A stretch of 64,000 nucleotides of DNA from Annona cherimola (Eukaryota > Streptophyta > Magnoliopsida > Magnoliales > Annonaceae). The first letter of the stretch is position 1, and each line of letters begins with the position of its first letter. The translations under genes and the position numbers were made by a program. The stretch spans positions 25,351,817 through 25,415,816 of the forward strand of contig CM059971.1 of NCBI GenBank assembly GCA_030490835.1. The letters run 5' to 3'. Shown here one piece after another: positions 13,401 through 25,400 of this stretch. A model generated the notes under the pieces. That model was not told the DNA's origin. It saw nothing but the letters and a program-made list of their open reading frames with translations, and did not search any database.

Positions 13401-16400
13401 AATGCAAATCAAACACCCTGCATAGGAAATCGAGCTTCCCGTAATGGAGTCACTAGATTGGTAGTCACCACCAGTTTTTCAAGAAAACTGGAAGACAGAA
13501 ATCAATTGCAATGAGAAGGTGTTAGGCACTGATGCACTCCGTAATTTAGGTTTGCACTGTCTGATGAAATTTGCAAAGCAACAGCAAGTTACAGCTATAA
13601 GAAATCTGGTTTGAAAATTTCTACAAGCAGTTATTGGGCATTTTCAAATAAGCATGTAAATTCAAGCAAAGGTAGATCAAAACTCAATCATTACAATGTA
13701 AATCTCCCAAAACAATAATAACTGCCCTATAGTTTAGATTTCTTCAATCAAAATAAGCCTAAACAAGTAAATGAGATCCAAAGACACTCCTTGGGCAAAT
13801 ACATAAAGCCTTTGCTTGCAATTCTCTTAGGAACAAAGCTATGCTTGTTGCTTAGGGCTTGAAAAAAATTTCTCCATTGCTCCTCAAGAACTAAAAGAAA
13901 AATTGAAGAAAATGGGATGACAGTCATGAATTCAGGTTTGAACTGCTTCCTTATGAGCTAAGAAAAGTTCCAAATTCTAAAACCCCCTCTCAAAACCTAA
14001 TCTCACAGATTTTCAACACTAACCTAAAATAATGATAGAAGATTCAATTTATAGACAGAACCAATGACATTTATTAAAAAACGATAAAATAAATAGGGAT
14101 ATTTAGGTCATATTGTTGTTAGAACTTATGTTTCTATAGTATTTCATTGTGTTTACCTGGTTTTTAAGGAAGAAGTCTCTACCTCTATTCAAATGGAGTA
14201 ATTTTTATGTCAATCATAAATGTTGCACTTGGTGCTAACGACTTTAGTGCTAGGCTGTGCCTACAAGCAAAACACATTCAAGAGGAAAAATAAGTGGGTC
14301 ACTCTTGGCCTGTCTGTGCCCACCCGTGAAGACAACAAAACACATTCTTATTGTGTGAAAAGCATGTATGATCATGCTTTGACATTAAAGATTTTTGTGC
14401 TAAGCTATGCCCACTTTGGAAAACAACAAGGCAAATTTTCATGGAGTGCTTCATGCATTGAAGCCGAAGATCTTAGTGCCAAAGAAACCTGATTAAAAAG
14501 CATTCCCAAATGATATGAGATGTCTGTAATGGGACCAACCCCTTTAAGGACTTGAGAATATGGGTAGGGTGACATACGTGTGTATTTAGGCGGTAGGGTT
14601 AGATACTGGAACAAAAGTGAGGGGTAGATGTTTAAACTGTTGACATGCATTTTTTGGTGGGCTACGATGATAGCTAGAAGGTCAGGAGAGAGAAAACTAT
14701 GAGAGAGCTGCAAATGTCTAAAGCAGATAATTTCTTGACAATGAGCTCCAAGTTCTTGGGGTGTTATAATTGATATCGTAGTGAAGTTTGCATAAGGATT
14801 GGTTTGAAAATCAAATTTCTATACTAGTTAAGTTAGTATGAGGAATTTGAAGACCAATTTATGAAGAGGTTAGGGATTGAGGTGAACCTTGTGGGCATTG
14901 TTGCAGAGCTTTTTCCAATGACAACTTTTGAACTATCAACTTGTTGTTGCAGTTGTTGATATCTAATGTGCTACATGCTGGTGAAAACCTTCCTCATGAT
15001 AGATGGATTTTGTTTTCTAGATTTGCAACACATTGATCCTAATGTTAGAAAATTTATCTTGGATATTTTGATATCTTGAGGAGAGAAATGCATCTTAGTG
15101 GTTTTCATTTAATTATTTTCAGATTGTTGCATGCTACTGCGGTTCGCCTGCTTTGCAAGACATGGGAATTTAGTGATCGTGTCTTTGAGTATCTACGTGT
15201 AAGTATATTACTTCCTCCCTGAAGTTTACAGGTCATTGACTTTTCTTGAAAGTGTTTAGTTATTTCAGTATGTGTATTTGATAGATCTTTGGCTAGCTTT
15301 GGTTGATGAGCGCACATGCACACAAAGAAAAGGCACAATAACATCAGCAGTGCCAACTAGGCAACAAAAAATCATTTGAGCCAAAGTTTCACTTCAAGTT
15401 TTTATAAACTAATTATTTATTTTGATTAAGGTTCAAAGCATTGAAACTTAATTTGTTAGCAAGGAACTGAAAAAAAATGATAGCTGTTTGATGCGGACCT
15501 TTTTTTCGTTTTGTTTTGTTTTTTTTTTTTTTTGATAAATGGAGATTTGTTTTTAGTTAAAGGCTTTTTGATATAAATGCTTAACAAAAGCACTCCAGTC
15601 AAGTATCTGATTTTAATTTTGATCCATCTTAGTTTTATTGTATACTGGTACTCGAAGTCAATTAAATAACTGACAACTAATCTATTCCATCTTGAAAGGA
15701 ACCTGTTTTGTAAAACTTTGAAATGTGTGTGTGTGTGTATATATATATATATTGTTTAGGGAGGCGTTTGTTTACACCTTAAACATTTCAAACTAAGGGT
15801 GTATTTGGAAAGTGATAAAATTTTTGATAAAATTTTTTTGTGTAAAAGTTTTTGAAATATGAGAAAATGGTGTGATACGACAGAAATAATGATGAGGAGT
15901 AAAGAGAATAAAGTTAAAATAAATAGGTTGAATTATGAATAGTTGTATAAAAATGATTGAAAAGTATTGTAGTTGTATAGAAAGAAGTGTAGAAATAATT
16001 AAAAAAAAATAGTGTGATTGTGGAGAGTGAAACTTTTGTATTGAAAAAATTTAGTTTGAAAACTTGTGTTTTAACAAACCCACTAAAACTTTTCACTTTC
16101 CACGATTGCCTTATTTTTTAACTTCTTTCTATATAATTATCCTACTTTTTAATTATTTCTACACAACTTCTCATACATCTAACATATCTATTTTAACTTT
16201 ATTCTTTTTTACTCCTCATCATTATTACCCCTATTATATTCTATTATTTTCTTCCTTTTCAAAAAACTTCTACACCAAAATTTTTTCATCAAAAATTTTA
16301 TCACTTCCCAAGGAAATTAGCAAATCACAAGATTCTCTTAAAAACATCATGCACGCAAGATTGAGATTGTGTCTAAGTTGGGTGTAATATTGTAAAAGAC

Positions 16401-19400
16401 TTGAAAACTTGTTCAAAATAAAAGAAGAAATAAGAAATCATGGTCCAAAATCTGTTAAAATTTTGGAGAATCCTTGGAATCCAAATAAAAAATTGAATAA
16501 TGGGCCATATAAACCCTTTAAGGGGTTCCATAATTGAACATATCCAACAAATGAACCAAAGATTTGATGTATTGGAAAAGGCATTCAAGGGAAGACCAGA
16601 GGAGTAACATAAGTAGAATATTGGAAGATCTTCATATAATAAGAATAATTTAGTGTCGTAAGTTCCACTCCCAACCTTTCTTGTACCTTATAATTGTCAG
16701 TTGTCTAGTCTTGAACTGGAGAGATGGGTTGATGAGAAATATTACCAAGTAATTTATTATCCAAGCTGGAAGAACAGATGATGAGAAACTATTGCATAAG
16801 TTCCACTCCCAACCTTCCTTGTACCTAAAAAATATCAATTGCCTACTCTTGAACCTGAGGGGTGTGTTATGGAGAAATATTATCAAATAATTCATCGTCC
16901 AAGCTGGAAGAATAGATGATGAGAAAATATCTGACGAAGTCAAGCTTGTTGAAGTTTACAAGAAACCTATATATGAGGTTCTAGAGAACTTTTTATTTTC
17001 ATGAATGGGGAAATAGTTCAAATATCAGATACTAAAACTTGAGACTGTAGAAAGCAAAAATGAGGGCAAACTTTAAAAAAAAGTTGATGACATAACTGAT
17101 TTGTTTGATTCTATGAAAATCATTATTGTAGCACAAATGAAATGCCAAGGTTAATCTATTTATTAATAAAATTTGAGAAATTTGTGTTTCAGAGGACACC
17201 AATATCAAGGCTATAGGATAGAAGTTTAATAGATGGTTAAATAGATTTAGTTTGATTATTCACCATCAAAGATTGTATCATCAATCTGTGTTGAGGCAAA
17301 CAAGATAAGATACAGAGTTAAAGTATAATCAACTAAAATATCAAGTTGAGGAAGAGTTTCAAGCCAGGAAAATGTGTAAGAGTGCAATATAACCATTAAA
17401 GACTAGTCAATATGATTTAATGACATATCTAGGGATATATTATTTAAGATTTTAGGTATTTTACTGCTTTATTTAAGATTTGAGGTCAAACATTAACTAG
17501 GGATCCATAGATTGATCAACTTGGTGGAAAGTTTAGATTACACTGATTGCATGCAATGCCCCCACTCTCCTGCTACAAATAGAGAGTCATGTTACTTGTT
17601 TGAGGTAGTCTTACTAATTGATTGTATACAACTTGCTTCTTAGTTCTCCTTAGGTCCTCATCTTAGCCCTTAATTCACCTATATTTTGCTTTCTTTCCTT
17701 ATCCTCTTGAGAGGATCCTTTTCTTCTAAATTCTCTCTCCCATGCTAAATCAAAGTTTTTACTTGGTTATATTGACATCTTTGTTCTTTGGTGCTCATAA
17801 TTGAATTTTGCTGGTTGTGTAACTATTTATCTGGAACATTCAATAAGGCATAAATGCTTGGATTGTATGATATTCCAGTTTGATTTGTTGCTATTTTGGT
17901 TTTTCTTATCTCCATCAGGGAATGTTCTGCCTCTGCAAATTTGTTGTTGCTTCTCTGAATTATGATTTTATTCTTCCGTGTCCAGGTGACTTTACAGCCA
18001 CTGAGATTTTCTGAGTTAGCATCTGAAAGAAATATTTGCATCAGCATGGCTGCTTCTCTTTGTGATGTTTGCAAAAAGAACCCTGATAGGGGTGTTGACC
18101 TCATATTGTCTGTCTCGGTAAAATTATCTAATTGACTTTTCGGTCATGTTCTTATTTTAATTTTTTAGGGTCCTTATTTTGGCAAATTTTTTTATTTTTG
18201 TCAAACAGGCTTGCATTGAGAACCATGACCCTGCTGTGAAAGCTCTTGGTTTTGAAAGCATTGGGCATCTCTGTGAAGCTGATGCAGTCGGTTAGCTTGC
18301 TTATTCTCAAGAAGTCTAATCAAATATTGGCTTTGTGCTTTGCATTTATGAATTTCATGTAACTATTTGAGTTATAAATTAAATTGTGCTGTGCATCCAT
18401 GGAATCTTGAGTTAATAAAGTCCATTGTAATTAAAAGCATCTAAAACATTGAAAAGTCAAGAGGCTCATCTGCCCAGATTTCTGCATAACCTGGATCTGT
18501 AAGTTGGCATATTCTTTTTGAGGCATTCTGTCTTTTCTTATGCACAATGAGACAAGGGACTTTACCAAATTGGAAAACAATGCCAATTTATTGAACTTAA
18601 TCTTTGTTACTTCAGTTTTCCATCTCTCTCTCTCTCTCTCTTCTCTCTCTGTCTGTCTGTCGTGGTGGCTTACCTTCAATTAGATCCAATCCAATCTAAA
18701 ATAAATAAGGATTATACTCTTCAGAAGTGACTATTACATTTCACTAATATGCTCAGCCTAAATAACCTTTAAAAACCTTGGAATACTAGTTGACTTTCAC
18801 TTCTTTTTGACTCAATGCTCATTTTACCTTTTCCTGATCCTTTCTTTCATAAGTCTACACTTGCATTCAAAGTAAAATGCTTCACTTCGTTATAGCACTC
18901 TGTATGAATTATCCATGTTTATATGATTTCGAGAGCTTTCTATGTTCTAGATATTTTGACTTACACAGGTCATCCTCTTTTCTAGATTTTTACACTGCTT
19001 GGGATGTGATTGTAAAGTTTGGAATGGACTATTCTGTGCACCCTAATGTTGCACACAGGTAAGAGTGACTAGGCTGACCATCTTGATTTGGAGTTTGAGA
19101 AATTTTTTTTGGTGCAAGGGGGGGGGGGGGGGGGGTGTTAATTTGAAATAGGACCACAAGTTTTACACCTGCTTCCAGATATGACCACACATTTTTACCA
19201 AATTTTCAAATACGACAATGCATATGGATCTTTACCGAAACGCCTTTGGCTACAGCCTAAATTTCTCTCATCTTTTCTCATGTGAAAAATTATTTTCATT
19301 TCTTGTTGACATAGCATTGTATTTTGCTGACGATATATTCAAATGAGTTATTTTGCTGCCCAGGTTTAAGTTTAAAAAAACAAGAATTTTGGTAAAAACC

Positions 19401-22400
19401 CATGGGGGCATTATCATATTTGAAAATATGGTGAAAATGTCTGGTCATATTTGCCATTTTTTCAGATGTATGGTCATGCCCAATATAGGGGTAGAACTTG
19501 TGGTCATATTTAAACTTTTTTTTTTCCAAAAAAAAAAAAAATTCTGAGTTATCAGTTTTCTATAATTTGAATGTCACAACAACTTTCTGACTAGGAATAA
19601 CAATGGGGTAGGTGACCCATCATCATTCTGGCGAGTATTCACTTTATGGGCAAATTAAAATTCTATCAGTGGGTATGAAAAAAATGAAAAAATTATGTGG
19701 AAATTCATGATAAATTTATAAAAAATGCAAAAGGGTCTTGCTTCTGTGTGACCGGTCACTTAAAAATGCATGAAGGCTCAAGGTAACAAGGGTGGCCTTT
19801 GAACTTGGTCAAAATTTGAGCATAGTTGCCCTCAATAATAGTGAGCTTTTAAGCAAGCACACTGCTTTTTCACATTCTAGACAGGGTAGTAATCCTAAAC
19901 AACATACTGTTTGGCACTATCAGTGTAAGCAATGTGTTGTTCTGTACCCTAGGGACAAATTGCCCTACAATAGACTGTTTCGGATCATTAAATCAAGTGG
20001 TCTGTTGTTTACGTTTAGTTATGTATTTCTCACCAATTTTAATTCCTTACCACTCATCATAGATCCAAAAATCGGCTAATACGCCTCCGTATTAGCTGTG
20101 TGATAGCTGTGTGATACATTGGTGTTTCTGCTATAATTTTAAAAAATTGGGTTATCAGCTGATTTGGGCGGCATATCAGTCGATAGAAGGGTGTATCGGC
20201 TGTATCGGCCAATACAAGGGTGTGTCGGTCAACCGTGTATCAGCCAAATGAAGAGAATTATGAAAAATTCTTCTTTTTCACTCTTTTGCATATATTTTCT
20301 TTTCCAAAATTCCTTCCCATACACTTATTTAGACAAGAATAGTTAAAATAAACAATTGCCAAAATGCATGGATGTTCTGGTATCTCCATATCTCTAGATT
20401 TTCTGTATTTGTGTGCCAAACGTATTAGTTATAGTTTTTATTAGGTTTCTCTTTCTAATGTGGTTCACATATTCATAGGGCATAAATTCATACAATCATG
20501 CATTTCATTTGCGGATTTGATTGTTTACTAACCCATTATTTTAAAATATGCAGCTTGTGTAATTTCTTGAGGTGGGGCGCTATGGATGCAGAAGCATATC
20601 CTGAAGCTTCAATGAGCGTGATTCAGCTTCTGTGGGAGATTGGAACATCTAGATACAGTATTTCTGAAACCACATGGATGAAGGCAAGATCCTCTGCCTT
20701 CCAAGCATTGACCCATTATGAGGTAGGCCTGTTGGCTCATTCTAATTTTGTTGTTTCCCCAAACACCTCACTCCAATTCATTATGCTGATATCTCATTAG
20801 ACTTCCCTGCATTTTTGTCTTCTATTGTGGGACTTATTCCAGTTTACTCAAGGCGTGCAAATATTTTCAGGTCGAGCACATTCGAAGAAGCATTCCTGAC
20901 TTCAGTGAAACTAATTTGAAGTCACTCATATGTGAAGATAACCATGAAGTACTCAGGGCAATGGAGAGTTTGGAAATCAAGATTATTACTTTTGAGCACA
21001 TGTGATGATGTTTTCATTCTTCACTGCTGTTTTCAAGACAATACTTTAGGTTCCAGTACTGTACTGACAACTGTTTATGATTTGACTCCAGTACTCGACG
21101 CAGACTGATAAAGGAGAAACCAGTAATGGTTAACAAGGTTGAAAAATTGTTGGAGGTCTTTCCTCAGGTCATGTTTTCCTCAGGTAATGTTTGCTAGAAA
21201 TTGCATGCTGTGGCATTCCAATGACATGTTGCTACTTTAATTCTCATCAAGTAGTGGAAACACCTTGTTGCACATGGCAATGACACTAGTTTAGTACAAG
21301 TGCTCTGATTTTCCTTTCAAAATGCTTTAGTTTAACCTTCAACGTCCTTCGTGTCGCATGACGATCTTAGTCATATCTATACTGACATATATGGGGTATG
21401 TTTGGCAAGCATAACAAGTTAAATCTAATATTTTTCACTCTCCACAACTATCCTATTTTCTAATTATTTTTCACATATATCTACTCGACTACCCTACTTT
21501 TGAATGATTTCTCTACAACTAGTCAACTACTCATTTTATTTTAAATTTATTTTCTTTGCTCCTCATCATTACTACTACGTATTGCATTTTTTTCCCAATT
21601 TCAAAGACTTTTGCAAAAAAACTTTTTTTTTTTTTTTTCAAAAGTTTTATCCATTCCCAAACACACCCATTATATTTCGAAGTGTATTGCTAATAAAATA
21701 AATAAAACGAAAATGATGTATTTACTTATTATTTTATCCCATTTCATTATTGATTTGTCTTATCACAATAAATGGATGGCAAATTGATTTAGATGTTAAG
21801 CATGGGTTTTTGGATTTTAGAAGCACCATCTGATATGAGCTCTTGGAACTCTTTCTTCCTTCATGAGCATGTTACTGGATTAATAGATCCACCATATTCA
21901 ATGCCTGTAGCGTCAATTTGGAAGCAACGACCCTGGTTTTTGGATTACTTTTTTTTTTGGCCCCACATATGAAGGTAGTTTCAAATATGGGTATGAAAGT
22001 GTATCTTAGTCCATCTCAAACCTTTTTTCTTCTTTATATGACTGAAATCACTGATTCTGAATACCGTCTGCTTAAATATTCAGTATTTTAGAGGATTTAG
22101 CTATTGTTTTAGGGATAATTTTTTTTTTAAAGATATGGGGAAGAACACTAATGTTGCGGATTTTCCCCAAATTGTTTGGGAGATGTGTTCAAATTCGTGA
22201 TTGCTTGTGGCTTTATTGCAAAGATTTTACTATAGTATATAAATTCAATTAATCAATATCCTATTTATTATGGTCTTAAAAATTTTAGGGCTTGTTCAGG
22301 GAACTCTCAACTGGAATCTATAAATTGATTTCTTTTATTGCAAATTGGTTGGAACATGCCTATTAAATCGATACAATAGGTAGTTTTCATTGTATATCTG

Positions 22401-25400
22401 CTAAACAGACGATGGAGACAAAGGCTGCACGCATGGATGCTCCTCCATAGATGCATCTTCTGTTGTTTATCAGTTTAGGGTATACTTTCTTTTGGTAACT
22501 TATGTTAACTTCTTTTGCGTATGGTTTATACTTTTCGCATCTCACTCAATTTTATGGTTTTCATTATGTCTCTACCAAGTCTGCATGCATGACCTCCCCT
22601 ACATGGATTTGCAATGTGCAGAGCTCTGTGCAATGAATTATTATTATTATTATTATTATTTTTTATTGATTGAGATGAAGTGTGGTGGTTTTTGTGTATT
22701 TATTTATTTTCACACTAGAGCATCAACATTTCCTGTTTTATGCAGAAGGGAAAAAAGGTTCTAGGGAGCTGCCCGGAGCAGCTCTCATATCCTTATCCCT
22801 CAATCCTAAAGACACGAGGGGCCAAGGGACATCAAAGGTAAATGGTGTTTTGGTTTAATACTGAATTGGAATGTTTTCCTTTTTCATTTGTGGAAGCATC
22901 TTTGCTGAAATGTGTAAAAAGCATACTGAATGTGTCTGTTTCATTTGATATTTAGGAATTGCTGAAATTATATGTTAGCTATGAAAATGCTCTCACTGAA
23001 ATTGCTGAATCTCTACCACTATCAAGAAATATTCTTGTAGCACTGTTGTCATTGCAATCTTGGAAGTCTTTTATGCACCGTTGGCTGAGAGCAGAAGTCC
23101 TTTTATCTGATTCCAACTTATCACAAAGTGGGGTGGATAAAGGATCGAAGGCTGCTGATGACATTCTCCAGGTTTGGTTTGTGCATACCTTTCCAGATGC
23201 TCTGTTTTCAGCCTTCTAGTTAATCTTAGTCAATGTTGTGCATGCTATTGCGGAGTAATGTTATAATGAGTCAGGGTGCAAAACCTGATTTTTTTAACAT
23301 ATTTTTTCAAATTTTTTTAAATAAAATTGTTAATTCAGTTGCATTTAACTTTCGTATTAAGTTTTATCATTTTTGTATAAATATATTTTAAATTTTTTTT
23401 AAAATAAGGGTATTTTAGTCATTTGAAAATGACTAAAACCTCCCCTATTTTAAAAAATAAAAAAATATATACACATCTTCATAAATAGTAAAATTTGGTT
23501 TATAGATAAAATACACCTGGATTAACAGTTTTATAAAAAGATTTTCAAAAAAATATCTTAAAAAATGGGGTCTTGCACCTTGATGCATTGAAACATTACT
23601 TGCTATTGTGGGTGTGCATGCCTTTTTTTTGGATTGTTTAATAAAAGGGTGGAAAACTTTTCCACCTCCTTTTCCATTCCTTTTTTTTTTTTTTTCCATA
23701 ATCCTTTTCTATTCTTGTAATGTGATTTGGTATCTTGGATTTTAACAACTCCATTTTATCTTATTGGTAAAATCAAATTTATTTTAACTACCATTTTACC
23801 TTATTGGTAAATTTAAAATTATTGATGGCTTAGTAAAAACATAAATCATATTTGTTAGAGAGAATATTATTTTTATCATAGAAAATTTTTATTGAGCTAA
23901 AATAATATAACATAAGATACATGTCAATTCAAAAGCAAAATATTTGTATCTCTGCGACTTCTTTTTTTTTTTTTGGTATTTATGTCAACTATTTTTAAAA
24001 TAGTTTGCATTTATGTCAACACTGTCCAATGATTGTTAAATACTTCGTTGAAGAGTTTGGTGTATTGGTCATCATGCATTACATGACTTCTTTTTAATAT
24101 GTAATAATGAAAATGTTTAAAAGAATTATTGGATTATATGGTATAACATATCTGTCAGGTAATCACTATAAAAATAATATATAAATAAAAGGATATTCGA
24201 ATTCACTCTGGTTGCATGAACACTATAAAATTCAAAGGACTTATTTTGTTCATCCACATGTATTTATTCATGGCGCTCATTTTAATTGAAAACTTATATA
24301 TATTATGTCATTTCAAAATTTGTTAATTTTCACCATAAATATTATTATTATTGAATTATATTATATTATAATAGAAATTACAATACAATACCCTTTAAAA
24401 ATTATTTTTAAATATTATTATTATTGAATTATATTATATTATAATAGAAATTACAATACAATACCCTTTAAAAATTATTTTTAAAAGCTCTCAAAAATAA
24501 ATATATTAATTTGATTTCTATGCAATATATTTTATTTTATACATTATTTACACTATGTAATAATTTTTACTTTAATATATTATAGGCATGTTTGGCTATA
24601 CCAAATATTTTTCAAACTGAAAATTTTTAATCTAAATCTTTTTACCCTCCATAACTATCTTATTTTTGTAATTATTTTTTTTATATCTTTTTGTACAACT
24701 ATCATACGTTTCAATCATTTCTATACAATTATCTAAATAACTAATCTATCTATCTTAACTTTATTCTCTTTACTCTTTATCATTATCTATGTCAGATCAC
24801 ATTATTTTTTTCCATTTTAAAAACTTTTACATGGAAAACTTTTCATCCAAAAGTTTTATCACTTCCAAAACACACCCATAGAGCATGCTTAGCCTGGAGA
24901 GCAAACCCTCGAATGGAGTATTTAGTAAAGACAGACTAATGAAGGAAGCATAATAAACAAAATACATAATAAACCTCTAAAGCATAAAAATTAGGACAAA
25001 AAGGTTCACATTAAGGTTTATGTAGATCTGTATGTCTTTTACTTGTCATAAAAAGTTTGTAATAAATTAAAAATGACAAACAGTCTCTTAAATGTATCTA
25101 CAGTATATTAATTGTTTACTTCATATATCAGTCTATTTACTTCATCTAATAATCTTCATACTGTCTTTTAAAAATTTTATATTGACATAAGAACTTGGTT
25201 TATTCAGAAAACTTATAATTAAAAAAGAAAATTAGAACATTCTTATCTTAGGGTAAATGTATTATATATTTATACTTTTGTTGAAGTATTATAATATTTT
25301 AACTTTAATAGAATAATGTATCCTGAGATTGTATTTGATTAAACTCATATGTTAAGTATTTAACTTGAAACTCTTCTATTTAAACCTGTCTTTTCATATA

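Larger units (their letters stand above)
10035..15122 (+). other. Largest RST1 intron (5.1 kb), TE- and repeat-filled
   Basis: The intron separates the phase-2 exon ending at 10034 from the exon starting at 15123. It contains a 34-A run, a MITE of the Tourist-like family (10898-11161), three diverged copies of a ~243-bp tandem repeat (11240-11850) and a moderately GC-richer 12.0-14.1 kb stretch that may be a decayed LTR-type element. No intact coding sequence is present. Confidence 0.75.
15199..17985 (+). other. RST1 intron (2.8 kb) with nested MITEs and a tandem duplication
   Basis: The intron contains a (GT)n(AT)n microsatellite at about 15726-15752, two copies of the Tourist-like MITE in opposite orientation (15761-16312) and a 138-bp tandem duplication (16659-16935). 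The rest (16.94-17.98 kb) is unassigned AT-rich sequence. Confidence 0.75.

Noticed and set aside
16064..16387. 107-codon open frame
   Set aside because: It is a pass through the Tourist-like MITE, not a gene.
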